Of a stretch of DNA of 22,733 nt, positions 12,977 through 21,138 are shown one piece after another; positions within the stretch are counted from its first letter, which is position 1, and each line of letters begins with the position of its first letter. The position numbers and the translations under genes were made by a program. The notes under the pieces are model-generated. The model was given only the letters and a program-made list of their open reading frames with translations. It was not told the DNA's origin and made no database searches. Source of the stretch: Thermoplasmata archaeon (GTDB lineage: Archaea > Thermoplasmatota > Thermoplasmata > Lutacidiplasmatales > UBA184); the NCBI GenBank assembly GCA_013044425.1, contig JABEUK010000151.1, positions 1 through 22,733 on the forward strand. The letters are read 5' to 3'.

Positions 12977-13612
12977 ATGGAGCGATGGCTGACCCCGATG
13001 GACATCCGCCTGCTCGCACGGCTATCGACCACTCCCAACGTCGTCCGCGCCTCCCGCTCGCTCGGGATCCCCCGGGATCGAGCGGTCTATCGGCTCGCTC
13101 GGCTGCGCCGTCTCTATGGGGGCCCCGTCGTGCGCGCACGTCGCGGGGGTCCCACGCCCGGCGAGACCCGGCTCACGGCGCTCGGGCGCCGACTGCTGCG
13201 CGACTCGAGCGACGCACGGCCGGAGTCCCGGATCAACCGGTTCTCGGGGATCTACCGCGGAGGTCCCTCCCCGACGGTCGATCTCGGCCATGGACGGCGG
13301 CTCCAGGTTTCCTTCCGCGCGCGCGAAGGAGCGCCCGTGGAGGTCGCTGTGGACCCGGGCTCGATCGTCGTCGCTCGTCGCCCGGCCGAGTTGAGCGCTC
13401 GCAATGCCCTCCCCGTCACGGTCCAATCCACGCGATCGCACGGCGCCCAGAACGCGGAGCTCCGAGCCCTCTGGCGAGGGCTCGTCGTGCGGGTGGGAAT
13501 CACACCGGGTTCGATCCGACGGCTCGCGCTGGACCCCGGAGCACGGGTGTACCTCTACGTGAAGGCCGTGTCCGTTCGGCGCGTCACTACTCGCGGATCC
13601 CCTCGCTCGTGA
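12977..13612 (+). CDS. modE: ModE-type Mo/W-responsive regulator
   Basis: Transcription regulator with a LysR/ModE-like winged helix in the first 80 residues ([19 protein letters not shown], then [20 protein letters not shown], the wing and LTxxG motif) and a single molybdopterin-binding/TOBE domain at the C-terminus (about 140-203; [43 protein letters not shown]). In the family, oxyanion binding by the second domain controls DNA binding by the first, usually repressing the uptake operon. 211 residues from ATG 12977, 5 bp after wtpC. A start at ATG 12998 is possible. Its 3' end overlaps the convergent radA gene by 26 bp. The palindrome at 9985-10005 is the best operator candidate. Confidence 0.85.
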   Translation: MERWLTPMDIRLLARLSTTPNVVRASRSLGIPRDRAVYRLARLRRLYGGPVVRARRGGPTPGETRLTALGRRLLRDSSDARPESRINRFSGIYRGGPSPTVDLGHGRRLQVSFRAREGAPVEVAVDPGSIVVARRPAELSARNALPVTVQSTRSHGAQNAELRALWRGLVVRVGITPGSIRRLALDPGARVYLYVKAVSVRRVTTRGSPRS

Positions 13613-14585
13613 GCGAGTAGACCGCCTCTCCCTCGGGGAGGTTCGGCGAGTCGATGAGGCGCGCGATCCGCTTCGGGGGCTTGGATTTGCGCAGGTAGAG
13701 CCGATAGGTGGAGGCGTGCGCCACGATGTTCCCTCCGATCGGGCGGGTGGGGTCGCCGAAGAGGATGTCGGGGCGCGCCATGACCTGATTCGTGACGACG
13801 ACCGCGGCGTTGTACGTGTCGGCGAAGCGCAGGAGCTCGTGGAGGTGCTTGTTCAGGAGCTGCTGCCGGGGAGCGAGCTCGCCCCGCCCGGCGTACTCGG
13901 AACGGAAGTGCGCGGTGAGGGAGTCGACCACGAGAAGTCGGATCGGTCTCTGTCGGGCGAGCTCCTGGGCCTTCTGGACAAGGAGCATCTGGTGGCTCGA
14001 GTTGAACGCCCGGGCGACGTGGATCTTGGTGAGCGCCTCTTGCGGATCGAGGCCCACGGCCTTCGACATGTCGATGATCCGTTCCGGACGGAACGTGCTT
14101 TCCGTGTCGATGTAGACCGTCTCTCCGAGCAGCCCTCCTTGGGCGACGGGCAGCTGGACGTCCACGGCGATCTGGTGGGCCATCTGGGTCTTCCCCGTGC
14201 CGAACTCGCCCGCGAACTCGGTGATCGCCTGGGTCTCGACGCCCCCGCCCAGAAGTTCGTCCAGCGCCTTCGCATTGAGCGTGATGCGGCCCAGCTTCTT
14301 GCGCCGCTCGAGGACTTGGGTCCCGAGCTCGAACCCACCGACGTCGGCCTTCCGGCGCGCCTCTCCGATGATCTTCTGCGCGACGGTCAGTCCGATGTCC
14401 GCGGCTTCCGCGATGTCCCCGGGGGATGCGACCGCGAGCTCCATGAGGTCGGTATAGCCGGCCTCTCGGAGCTTGTCGGCCGTCGTTGCACCGACGCCGG
14501 GGAGGTCCTCGAGCGCGACCGCGGTCTTCTCGGGAACGGCCGGCTCCGCCGGAGGGGCTACGCGAGCGATCGGTTTCGGCGACAC
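13587..14585 (-). CDS. radA: DNA repair and recombination protein RadA
   Basis: Archaeal RecA/Rad51 recombinase that forms filaments on single-stranded DNA and catalyses strand exchange. The 332-residue protein has an N-terminal helix-hairpin-helix domain ([20 protein letters not shown], about 24-43), Walker [10 protein letters not shown] (126-134), [13 protein letters not shown], Walker [20 protein letters not shown] and the L2-region [17 protein letters not shown] with [17 protein letters not shown] after it. Length and order are typical. The start is GTG at 14585 with no Shine-Dalgarno sequence; CTTATC 27 bp upstream implies a leaderless mRNA. Its stop lies inside the end of modE on the other strand. 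Confidence 0.97.
   Translation of the reverse strand: MSPKPIARVAPPAEPAVPEKTAVALEDLPGVGATTADKLREAGYTDLMELAVASPGDIAEAADIGLTVAQKIIGEARRKADVGGFELGTQVLERRKKLGRITLNAKALDELLGGGVETQAITEFAGEFGTGKTQMAHQIAVDVQLPVAQGGLLGETVYIDTESTFRPERIIDMSKAVGLDPQEALTKIHVARAFNSSHQMLLVQKAQELARQRPIRLLVVDSLTAHFRSEYAGRGELAPRQQLLNKHLHELLRFADTYNAAVVVTNQVMARPDILFGDPTRPIGGNIVAHASTYRLYLRKSKPPKRIARLIDSPNLPEGEAVYSLTSEGIRE
13602..13617. terminator. Palindrome at the modE stop codon
   Basis: CTCGCTC (13602-13608), GT, GAGCGAG (13611-13617): with a 4-nt loop this is a 6-bp stem whose loop and first pair hold the modE TGA (13610-13612). It also lies in the radA coding end, so it could act on both convergent transcripts. A weaker 4-bp stem (13580-13583 with 13592-13595) encloses the radA stop. 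Confidence 0.45.
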
Positions 14586-14609
14586 GCTCCGATGAGTTGC
14601 GCCGGGGGA

Positions 14610-14615
14610 GATAAG
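14610..14615 (-). promoter_or_regulatory. radA TATA box
   Basis: CTTATC on the minus strand, centred 27 bp before the GTG start of radA. The same hexamer is found at the same spacing before sodN. Confidence 0.6.
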
Positions 14616-14651
14616 CGTGGGGGAGAGGTCGCGAAACGGCGGAATCTGCCG

Positions 14652-15602
14652 TCAGGCGGAGGGGGTGAACGGTTGTCCGGTCAGCCGCTGGTACACGGTG
14701 GTGTACAGGCGACTGACCTCATCGACCAGGAGCGGAGGCAGCGGCGGGATCTCCGGCTCGGGTCCCCCGGCCTGCCGAGCGGCCATCAATCGATCGTAGT
14801 ATCCCGTCGAGCGGTAGTGCTGACGAACGAACTCCTTGGAGAAATCGACCTGCCGGCCCCGCTCGAACGCGTCCCGGTCCCAAAATCGGTCCTCGTCCGC
14901 GGTCCCGAAGGTGTCGACGACCATCAACGCCCCGTCCGCGTCGACCCCGAACTCCTTCTTTCCATCGACGTGCAACAGGCCGCGCGGGGCGATCTCCCGC
15001 TGCATTGCGCCGTCAATCTTCAGGATCGTCTCCTTCAGTTCGTCCATCTGGCGCCGGTCGAGCGCCGAGAGCTCGAGCGCGTCCTCGATCGTCAAGGGGC
15101 GATCGATCGGCTCGAGCTTGGTCGTCACCTCGAAGTGGGGCTCGGGGAGCGGGTCGGCGAACTGCAGGTGCTTTCCCGCGGGGAACCCGAGTTCCTCGGG
15201 CCGGACCGATCCGGATCGCACCCGGTCCCACATCGACCCGGCGAGGTAGTACCGTACGATCAGCTCGAGCGGGATGAGGTAGTTCTTCGGGTGCGGTCCG
15301 AGCGATCTCGGTCGCGGAACGACCTGGACGCGCTGGACGCGCATCGAGGTGGGGCCCGAGAGGCGCAGGAAGTGGTTGGGGATCTTGTGCGTCCGGCAGC
15401 TCTCGAACCAGAACGCGGACGTCCGGTTCAGCGTCTCGCCCTTGTGCGGGATCTCGCTCGGGATGTGCTTATCGAAGACGGAGATGTCGTTGGTGAAGCG
15501 GAACTCGAGCTCGGTGGGGGAGACGGAGTAGACCTCCTTGACCTTGCCTCGGCGCAGGTACTGGGGCTCGCCCGTGCTGGACGGCGGCGGGCTCTTGGAC
15601 AT
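14652..15602 (-). CDS. purC: SAICAR synthetase
   Basis: Ligates aspartate to CAIR using ATP in purine synthesis. Motifs seen in the 316-residue protein: RRGKVKEVYSV near the N-terminus (ATP-binding region), FTNDISVFDKHIPSEIPHKG, MRVQRVQVVPRPRSLGP, IVRYYLAGSMWDRV, EPHFEVTTKLEPIDRPLT, GLLHVDGKKEFGVD and VVDTFGTADEDRFW. The ATG at 15602 is chosen because a CTTTAAG box lies 27 bp upstream and the conserved part starts soon after; the frame stays open further upstream, but that stretch is antisense to other genes. Longer than minimal bacterial PurC by a C-terminal helix region. It follows the GNAT gene by 59 bp with its own promoter. The end stem ACGGC/GCCGT (14636-14652) touches the stop codon. 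Confidence 0.95.
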   Translation of the reverse strand: MSKSPPPSSTGEPQYLRRGKVKEVYSVSPTELEFRFTNDISVFDKHIPSEIPHKGETLNRTSAFWFESCRTHKIPNHFLRLSGPTSMRVQRVQVVPRPRSLGPHPKNYLIPLELIVRYYLAGSMWDRVRSGSVRPEELGFPAGKHLQFADPLPEPHFEVTTKLEPIDRPLTIEDALELSALDRRQMDELKETILKIDGAMQREIAPRGLLHVDGKKEFGVDADGALMVVDTFGTADEDRFWDRDAFERGRQVDFSKEFVRQHYRSTGYYDRLMAARQAGGPEPEIPPLPPLLVDEVSRLYTTVYQRLTGQPFTPSA

Positions 15603-15625
15603 ATCCCCGCGAGGAGGGTTCCGTT

Positions 15626-15632
15626 CTTTAAG
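15626..15632 (-). promoter_or_regulatory. purC TATA box
   Basis: CTTAAAG on the minus strand, centred 27 bp before the purC ATG, consistent with a leaderless transcript. Confidence 0.6.
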
Positions 15633-15661
15633 CTGACCGACCGGGGCGCGCTCGATCAACC

Positions 15662-16210
15662 TCACATCGTGCGGCCGTGCAGGGTGGTGATCGGACGGAA
15701 TCCCTGCTTCGTGTAGAAGCGGATCGCGATCTCGTTCTGTACGGGGAATTCGGCCGTGAGCACCCCGGCCCCCTTGGCCTTCAGGGCCGCCGAGAGCTCT
15801 TGGAGAAGGTATTCTCCCACTCCCCGGCGTCGATAGAGCGGGAGAAGGTAGATGTCGAGGATGACGCCCTCCTTCTCCGGGGAGTAGAAGGGCCGCTCCC
15901 GGACCCGGGCGCGAACGACCCCGACGACCTTGTCCTTGTCCGTTCCGACCCCTTCGGCGGCGAGGACGAGAGCCTCGGGGTCGGAGATGTCGCGCTTCAG
16001 GATCTCGGAGGCCCGCTCCTCCGCATCCGGACGCACCTTGAGCAACGGGTCGAACTCCTCGTTCAACCGCTTGAGCCGTAGGATGAGCGGGACGAGCTGG
16101 GCGATATCGCTTGCGCGAGCGGGTCGCAAGTGGATCGGAACGCTGGGTCCGGCTGTGGTCGGGTTCGGGTTCGGTCGCTCGGCTTCGGTTTTCCCCTTGG
16201 GCGTCGTCAT
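15662..16210 (-). CDS. GNAT family N-acetyltransferase
   Basis: Acetyl-CoA-dependent acetyltransferase of unknown substrate. The 182-residue protein shows the GNAT order: IHLRPARASDIAQLVPLILR at the N-terminus, VVGVVRARVRE, then motif A LDIYLLPLYRRRGVGEYLL with the pyrophosphate-binding R-x-x-G-x-G pattern, and motif B-like EFPVQNEIAIRFYTKQGFRP. A Pro/Thr-rich tail of about 25 residues precedes the domain. Its ATG overlaps the TGA of the malic enzyme gene by 4 bp (ATGA), so the two are translationally coupled; acetylation of a central metabolic enzyme is an attractive but untested idea. Rim-type or small-molecule acetylation is equally possible. Confidence 0.85.
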   Translation of the reverse strand: MTTPKGKTEAERPNPNPTTAGPSVPIHLRPARASDIAQLVPLILRLKRLNEEFDPLLKVRPDAEERASEILKRDISDPEALVLAAEGVGTDKDKVVGVVRARVRERPFYSPEKEGVILDIYLLPLYRRRGVGEYLLQELSAALKAKGAGVLTAEFPVQNEIAIRFYTKQGFRPITTLHGRTM

Positions 16211-17646
16211 CGCTTCTTTCTCCGTGGGCTCTTTTCATCGGGCATCGGCAGGGTGACCCCCGAGCGCGCCAGTTCGCGGGCGAGTCGCGGGGGGCGCTGC
16301 ATGACCTCGAGGGCGATCCGGTAGAACTCCGCGCGCGTGCGGGGACGCCCGGCGATCCCGAGGCGCACCGCTTCCTCCGCGACCGCGGCGGCCACGTGCG
16401 GAGAGAACTCCGTCTCCTCCATCGTGGGCAGGATGTGATCGACCGTGAGGCCCGCATCGTGGGCGTGGCGGGCGAGCTCCTTGGCCGCGGCGAGGACCAC
16501 CCCGTCGGGGATCGACCGGGCTCGAGCGTCCAGGATGCCTCGGAACACGGCCGGAAAGATGAGCGAATTGTTGACCTGGTTGGGAAAATCGCTGCGGCCC
16601 GTAGCGACCACCGCGGCCCCGGCGGCCTTCGCGATGTCCGGCCAGATCTCCGGGTCGGGGTTCGCGAGCGCGAAGACGATCGGCCCCGAGGCCATCGCAC
16701 GAATGTGCTCGGGTTTGACGGTGTCCGGAGTAGGCGTCGAGGCCGCCAGCAGGGCATCGGCCCCCTCCACCGCCTCGACGAGGCCGCCCCGACGGTCGCC
16801 TCCATCGGTCTGCAGGGCGAGTCGATACTTCCATCGGTTACGGACCATGAGCTCGTCCACATCCCGGCGCTCGGCGTCGAGGATCCCCTTGTGGTCGACC
16901 AGCGTCAGGCGGTGCGGGTCATGGCCGAGGGCAAGAAGGAGCCGCGCGGTGGCGATGTTGGCCGCCCCGGCCCCGAGGAGCACGGTGCGCATCGAGCGAA
17001 CGTTACGACCGGTCAACTCGACGGCGTTCAGGAACCCGGCGATCGTGGCCGCGGCCGTTCCCAACTGGTCGTCGTGCCACACCGGGATGGGGAGGCGCTT
17101 CTGCAGCTCCTCCAAGATGCGGAAGCATTTCGGGGAGGCGATGTCCTCCAGATTGATGCCGCCGAACGCCGGGGCGATCCGCTCGACCGTCTCAATGAAC
17201 GCGGTGTCCGACTCGACCGATATGGGTAGCGGGATCGCATCGACCCCGCCGAGATACTTGAACAGCAGGGCCTTGCCCTCCATGACCGGAAGGGCGGCGC
17301 GCGGCCCGATGTTCCCGAGGCCGAGCACGCGGCTCCCGTCCGTCACGATCGCGATGGTGTTTCCGCGACCCGTTAGGTCGAAGGAACGGTCCGGATCGGT
17401 GGCGATCGCACGGGAGACCTCGGCGATCCCCGGGGTGTACCATAGGGAGAAGTCGGCGAGGGAGCGCACCGGGACGCGCGGGACCGTCTCGATCTTCCCG
17501 TGGTAGTACTCCGCGAGGCGCAGCGAGCGTGCTCCGAGCGCGTCCGTCCGCTCGGTCGCCGTGCGCTCGATGACCTCCTCCGAAGCCCCCTTGCGGCTCT
17601 TGCGGCCCGTCTCGGGATTGGACGGTGGCATCGCGGCCTGCACCAT
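16207..17646 (-). CDS. NAD(P)-dependent malic enzyme
   Basis: Oxidative decarboxylation of malate to pyruvate. The 479-residue protein contains LWYTPGIAEVSRAI (substrate region), TDGSRVLGLGNIGPRAALPV, FGGINLEDIASPKCF (metal-binding Glu-Asp), PVWHDDQLGTAA (metal Asp pair), the dinucleotide fold LGAGAANIATARLLLA with Asn in place of the usual Gly, FALANPDPEIWPD and SDFPNQVNN. This is the small, bacterial/archaeal malic enzyme; no phosphotransacetylase domain follows. NAD versus NADP preference cannot be read safely. ATG 17646 is preferred to ATG 17631 because TATTAA is centred 29 bp before it; the open frame further upstream is probably untranslated. It is the first gene of a two-gene unit with the GNAT. 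Confidence 0.93.
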   Translation of the reverse strand: MVQAAMPPSNPETGRKSRKGASEEVIERTATERTDALGARSLRLAEYYHGKIETVPRVPVRSLADFSLWYTPGIAEVSRAIATDPDRSFDLTGRGNTIAIVTDGSRVLGLGNIGPRAALPVMEGKALLFKYLGGVDAIPLPISVESDTAFIETVERIAPAFGGINLEDIASPKCFRILEELQKRLPIPVWHDDQLGTAAATIAGFLNAVELTGRNVRSMRTVLLGAGAANIATARLLLALGHDPHRLTLVDHKGILDAERRDVDELMVRNRWKYRLALQTDGGDRRGGLVEAVEGADALLAASTPTPDTVKPEHIRAMASGPIVFALANPDPEIWPDIAKAAGAAVVATGRSDFPNQVNNSLIFPAVFRGILDARARSIPDGVVLAAAKELARHAHDAGLTVDHILPTMEETEFSPHVAAAVAEEAVRLGIAGRPRTRAEFYRIALEVMQRPPRLARELARSGVTLPMPDEKSPRRKKR

Positions 17647-17672
17647 CGGTCGGGCGCGACCAAGTGGGCTCG

Positions 17673-17678
17673 TATTAA
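17673..17678 (-). promoter_or_regulatory. Malic enzyme TATA box
   Basis: TTAATA on the minus strand (TATTAA on plus) centred 29 bp before ATG 17646, matching the leaderless spacing seen for other genes here. Confidence 0.55.
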
Positions 17679-17691
17679 CCCTTTGGATAGA

Positions 17692-17706
17692 CGAAGCGTC
17701 GCTTCG
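17692..17706. repeat. Inverted repeat upstream of the rhodanese-MBL gene
   Basis: CGAAGC (17692-17697), GTC, GCTTCG (17701-17706). Perfect arms in the divergent gap between the malic enzyme and the rhodanese-MBL gene, next to a possible plus-strand box TTTGGATAG (17682-17690). Operator or leader hairpin; undecided. Confidence 0.35.
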
Positions 17707-17794
17707 GCAATTGACGTAGGACCGAGACCTCCACCGATGGCAACGGGGCCGGGCCTCCAAACAGGTCTTGAGCGGGCCTGTCGTTCGAGCCCGT

Positions 17795-18880
17795 ATGCCC
17801 TCTTTTCCCGAATCGCTCCCACATCCGTTCTACCGGTCCATGCGAGAAGGTGTGGTTCCCCTCATCGGACCGAAAGAGCTGAGCGATCTGCTCGAAGGGC
17901 CCGAGCCCCCGTTGATGCTCGATGTGCGTTCCGATGCCGAGCGGCGGTGGGCCCACCTACCGGATGACCGCCATGTTCCGATCCATCTGCTCCCGCGAGA
18001 GACCGCCGGGCTGCCCCACGACCGGCCGATCGTGACCTACGACCACTTCGGCCCGGACGCTCGTCGGGCGGCCGAACTTCTTCGCTCGAGGGGTTTCGAT
18101 TCTGCTGCGGCGCTCGAGGGCGGGATCGACGAGTACGCCCGCGTCGTCGATCCATCGCTTCCGCGGTACCCGGACGGCCAAGCCGAGGGCGGACTCCTCC
18201 TCCAACAGCTACCCCGCCCCGGCACCGGCTGCCTCGCGTACTTCCTGGGGGATCCGGTCGCTCGCGAGGCGGTCCTCATCGATCCGGGGTTCGACACGGG
18301 CCCGTACCTGGACGCATTGCGCGGTGGAGCCTGGCACCTCGCCGCGATCGTCGAGACCCACACGCACGCCGATCACCTCGCCGGTCACTCGGCCTTGCAC
18401 CTCGCGACCGATGCGCCGATCTACGTCAGCCGCCGCTCTCCGGCCCAGTACCCGCACCGCACCCTATCGGAAGGGGAGGCCATCGACTTCGGTTCGGAAG
18501 AGCTCCGGATCCTCGAGACCCCGGGCCACACGCTTGATCACCTCACGCTGAGGATCCGGGGTTCGGCATTCGTGGGCGATACCCTCCTCATCGGCGCCTG
18601 CGGCCGCACGGACCTCGGCGACGGTTCGCCCGAGATGCTCTGGGACAGCCTCATCGGCAAGCTGATGTGCCTTCCGGACGAGGTCGAGGTGTACCCGGCC
18701 CATTTCGGACCCCGCCACTCGCTCCCCACGCGCTATGTCTCCACGATCGGCTTCGAGCGCGCCACCAACGAGGCGCTGAACCAGCCCTCGCGGGAGGCGT
18801 TCGTTCGATACATGACCGAAGGTTGGCCCCCGAAACCGACCGACTTCGAACAGATCGTCCGTGCGAACCTCGAGGGTTGA
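17795..18880 (+). CDS. Rhodanese-like/metallo-beta-lactamase fusion, persulfide dioxygenase-like
   Basis: Likely acts on sulfane sulfur (glutathione-type or other low-molecular persulfides). Residues about 22-120 form a rhodanese fold (PPLMLDVRSDAERRWAHLPD, AALEGGIDEYA), but the active loop reads TYDHFGPDARRA, with Asp83 where the catalytic Cys belongs, so transferase activity should be absent. Residues about 130-361 form an ETHE1-like metallo-beta-lactamase domain: ETHTHADHLAGH (H189, H191, D193, H194), TPGHTLDHL, FVGDTLLIGACGRTDLGDG and VYPAHFGPRH supply metal ligands and the GRTD motif of persulfide dioxygenases. The domain order is the reverse of the common dioxygenase-rhodanese fusion. 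361 residues from ATG 17795; TTG 17768 or ATG 17840 are alternatives. It stands alone, ending in a 9-bp hairpin. Confidence 0.85.
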   Translation: MPSFPESLPHPFYRSMREGVVPLIGPKELSDLLEGPEPPLMLDVRSDAERRWAHLPDDRHVPIHLLPRETAGLPHDRPIVTYDHFGPDARRAAELLRSRGFDSAAALEGGIDEYARVVDPSLPRYPDGQAEGGLLLQQLPRPGTGCLAYFLGDPVAREAVLIDPGFDTGPYLDALRGGAWHLAAIVETHTHADHLAGHSALHLATDAPIYVSRRSPAQYPHRTLSEGEAIDFGSEELRILETPGHTLDHLTLRIRGSAFVGDTLLIGACGRTDLGDGSPEMLWDSLIGKLMCLPDEVEVYPAHFGPRHSLPTRYVSTIGFERATNEALNQPSREAFVRYMTEGWPPKPTDFEQIVRANLEG

Positions 18881-18890
18881 TCTCGAGGTT
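18866..18890 (+). terminator. Perfect 9-bp stem-loop with stop codon in the loop
   Basis: AACCTCGAG (18866-18874), loop GGTTGAT, CTCGAGGTT (18882-18890). The TGA stop (18878-18880) is in the loop. It is the clearest example of the recurrent gene-end hairpin. No T-run follows. Confidence 0.6.
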
Positions 18891-18943
18891 GCCTCGCGTG
18901 CAACCGCGTTTCCTCGCTCGCATGGCGGCGTTTGCGCGACACT

Positions 18944-18949
18944 CTTAAG
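18944..18949 (+). promoter_or_regulatory. metE operon TATA box
   Basis: CTTAAG centred 29 bp before the ATG at 18976; same hexamer as before wtpA. Confidence 0.6.
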
Positions 18950-18975
18950 GATGGAACCCGGGTCCATCGTCCCCC

Positions 18976-19953
18976 ATGACCGTTCGGACTGCGCTCTCGG
19001 GGCCGTTCCCGAGATCGGAAGCGCTCGTCGCGGCGACTCGGGACCTCGATCGGGGCCGCACGACCCCCGACGCGGTCGAGGCGCTCTACGCCCACGCCGA
19101 GATCGAGGTGCTCGCCCTGGAGCATCGGCTCGGAGTCGACGCGCCCACGGCGGGGTACCTGCGCTGGCAGGACATCTACCGCCCCATCTCCGAGTCGTGG
19201 TCGGGGTTCTCGGTGGGCCCGGTCACCCGGCTGTTCGAAACGAACACGTTCTTCCGCCAGCCGATCCTCCTCGGGCCGCCGGAGCGCGTGCCCGGGGCCA
19301 TCGCTGCGCGGATCCCCCTCCCGTTGCGCACGGGGGAGAAGCCCCGGGCGAAGATCGTCCTCCCCGGCCCGTACACCTTGGCGCAGGCGGTGGACAACCG
19401 CTCGGGGGATACCACCGAGGGATTGATCCAGCGGCTCGGACGCCTCCTCGGCGACGAGCTGCACGAGCTACACGGCCGTGGGTACTCGATCTTCCAGTTC
19501 CAGGAGCCGTCCCTCGTCGTGGACCCGCCGACCGGTCCTCGGGCGGAAGCGGTGCTTGCCGCGTACCGGGCGATCGAGGCGCGCTCGAGCGGCTCCACCA
19601 CGATCGTTTGGACGTACTTCGGGGACGCGGCCCCCGAGCACGCCCTCCTCGACCGGTTGCCGGTATCGGTGATCGGCGTAGATCTGGCGGAGACCGAGTA
19701 CGAACGCCTTCGCCCCTGGACCGCCTCCAAAGGACTCGGCCTCGGCGTGATCGATCCGCGCACCACCCTGCCCGAGGACCCCGCGGAGGTCGCCGCGATC
19801 GTCCACGACCTCGCCGCCCGCCTGCAGCCCCCCGAGCTCTGGCTCGGTCCCGGCGGACCGCTCGATCTGCTGCCGGCCGAGGCGGCCGTTCGCAAGCTCC
19901 AGCTGTTGCCCACGGCTCGCCAAGAGCTCGCTGCCCGAGGGAGCGCTCGATGA
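18976..19953 (+). CDS. Split methionine synthase, N-terminal-type subunit
   Basis: A TIM-barrel paralogue of MetE encoded directly before the catalytic half. The 325-residue protein has MetE-type motifs (PTAGYLRWQDIYRP, AKIVLPGPYTLAQAVDN, YSIFQFQEPSLV, LGLGVIDPRTT), but where the catalytic half has HxC it has TIVWTYFGDAA, so it cannot bind the zinc that activates homocysteine. It is thus likely a partner or methyl-donor-binding subunit, as in other archaea where MetE is two separate proteins (family knowledge). The ATG at 18976 has a TATA box 29 bp upstream and no Shine-Dalgarno sequence. Its TGA overlaps the ATG of the next gene (ATGA). Confidence 0.85.
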   Translation: MTVRTALSGPFPRSEALVAATRDLDRGRTTPDAVEALYAHAEIEVLALEHRLGVDAPTAGYLRWQDIYRPISESWSGFSVGPVTRLFETNTFFRQPILLGPPERVPGAIAARIPLPLRTGEKPRAKIVLPGPYTLAQAVDNRSGDTTEGLIQRLGRLLGDELHELHGRGYSIFQFQEPSLVVDPPTGPRAEAVLAAYRAIEARSSGSTTIVWTYFGDAAPEHALLDRLPVSVIGVDLAETEYERLRPWTASKGLGLGVIDPRTTLPEDPAEVAAIVHDLAARLQPPELWLGPGGPLDLLPAEAAVRKLQLLPTARQELAARGSAR

Positions 19954-21095
19954 CCGGGCATCCGTTGTTCCCGTCGCAGGAGATCGGGAGCCTGATGAAG
20001 CCCCGCTGGCAGTTGCAGGGCGCCCACGGCGGTCCGCTCGACGAGCGCGCACGGACGGAGTTCCAGGCGTGGGACGAGCGGATCCACTTCACCCGGGGCG
20101 CCGAGGCGATCGCGAGCGCCCTCCTGAGCGGCTCGCCCGGGAGCGTGACGCCCGAACAGATCCGGGACCTCGGCGCGCTCTTCGGCCTGCGCTACTTCGA
20201 GAGCGCCGGGCTCGACCGGGTCTACGACGCCGAGGCGCGCCGGATCGAGATGTATGAGTACCCGATCCGCCAGATGCACGGCTTCAGGTTCTTCGGCCAC
20301 GTGCGCTCCTTCGACAACAAGTACTACCTCAAGGCCGCGAACACCGGCGCCATCCGACTCGAGCGCCCGTACCATACCGAGGAGTTCGAGTTCGTCCGGG
20401 CGCATGCGCGGGCGGAACCCAAGATCCCGATCACGGGCCCGTACACCCTCGCGGACTGGTCGTTCAACGAACACTTCCTCGCGCGCCAGAAGGGCTGGAA
20501 GGGGAAGGCGAGCCGTCGGGCCGCACAACGCGAGTTCGTGGTGGAGCTCGCCCGCAACGCGATCCGCCCCACCCTGGCCGCGCTGATCGATTCGGGCTGC
20601 CGTGTCATCCAGATTGACGAGCCCGCGGCCGGGACCCATCCCGACGAGGGGGACCTCGTGGCGGAGGGGTTCAACGCCGCGACCGAAGGTCTGGACGCGG
20701 AGTTCTCCATGCACATCTGTTTCTCCAATTACCGCAACCTCTTCCCCGCCCTCCTCGAGGCGAAGCGGTGCCGTCAGTGGGCCTGGGAGTTCGCCAACCG
20801 CGACCGGGACGGACGCGACGGCTACGAGATCCTCAACGTGCTGCGAGAGTACGGGGACACCCGGGACGTGGGTCTGGGGGTCCTCGACGTGCATCGCGAT
20901 GAGGTGGAGACCCCCGAGAAGGTCGCGGAGCGGATCGGGCGTGCCGCCAAGATCCTCGGCGATCCGAAACGGATCTGGGTGAACCCGGATTGCGGTCTGC
21001 GAACCCGGAGCCTCGAGGTCGCCTACGCCAAGCTCGGGGCGATGCACCGCGGAGCGGAACTCGCGCGCGCGGAACGGTCCAACCCGCGAACCTGA
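19950..21095 (+). CDS. metE: Methionine synthase catalytic subunit, zinc-dependent
   Basis: Transfers a methyl group to homocysteine. The 381-residue protein is the C-terminal-type barrel of cobalamin-independent methionine synthase. Zinc ligands are visible in order: SMHICFSNY (H255, C257), WAWEFANRD (E280) and WVNPDCGLRTR (C348). KIPITGPYTLADWSFNEHF and VIQIDEPA fit the substrate barrel. Archaea lacking methyl-tetrahydrofolate are thought to feed such short MetE proteins from methylated corrinoid proteins, so the methyl donor here is unknown. An insertion around 95-150 (aromatic-rich, MYEYPIRQMHGFRFF) makes it somewhat longer than the core. Coupled to the preceding gene by a 4-bp overlap. 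The stop is joined to a 9-bp hairpin. Confidence 0.9.
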   Translation: MTGHPLFPSQEIGSLMKPRWQLQGAHGGPLDERARTEFQAWDERIHFTRGAEAIASALLSGSPGSVTPEQIRDLGALFGLRYFESAGLDRVYDAEARRIEMYEYPIRQMHGFRFFGHVRSFDNKYYLKAANTGAIRLERPYHTEEFEFVRAHARAEPKIPITGPYTLADWSFNEHFLARQKGWKGKASRRAAQREFVVELARNAIRPTLAALIDSGCRVIQIDEPAAGTHPDEGDLVAEGFNAATEGLDAEFSMHICFSNYRNLFPALLEAKRCRQWAWEFANRDRDGRDGYEILNVLREYGDTRDVGLGVLDVHRDEVETPEKVAERIGRAAKILGDPKRIWVNPDCGLRTRSLEVAYAKLGAMHRGAELARAERSNPRT

Positions 21096-21113
21096 CCGGC
21101 GGTCCCGCCGGTC
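21094..21113 (+). terminator. Stem-loop at the metE stop
   Basis: GACCGGCGG (21094-21102), TC, CCGCCGGTC (21105-21113): perfect arms; with a 4-nt loop the stem is 8 bp. It begins within the TGA stop (21093-21095). Together with the next hairpin it fills the 42-bp convergent gap. Confidence 0.5.
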
Positions 21114-21124
21114 GCCGAGGATCG

Positions 21125-21138
21125 AGGGGCGTTCCCCT
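21125..21138 (-). terminator. Stem-loop at the methyltransferase stop
   Basis: AGGGG (21125-21129), CGTT, CCCCT (21134-21138). On the minus strand the 5-bp stem starts with the bases of the TAA stop (21138-21140). Confidence 0.4.

Noticed and set aside
14652..16862. A single 736-codon minus-strand frame covering purC and upstream genes
   Set aside because: Only the last 317 codons are purC; the remainder runs in the wrong frame through the GNAT and malic enzyme genes.
18861..21095. A 744-codon frame that would extend metE far upstream
   Set aside because: The upstream part lies out of frame over the N-half gene; the start at 19950 overlaps its stop as ATGA.
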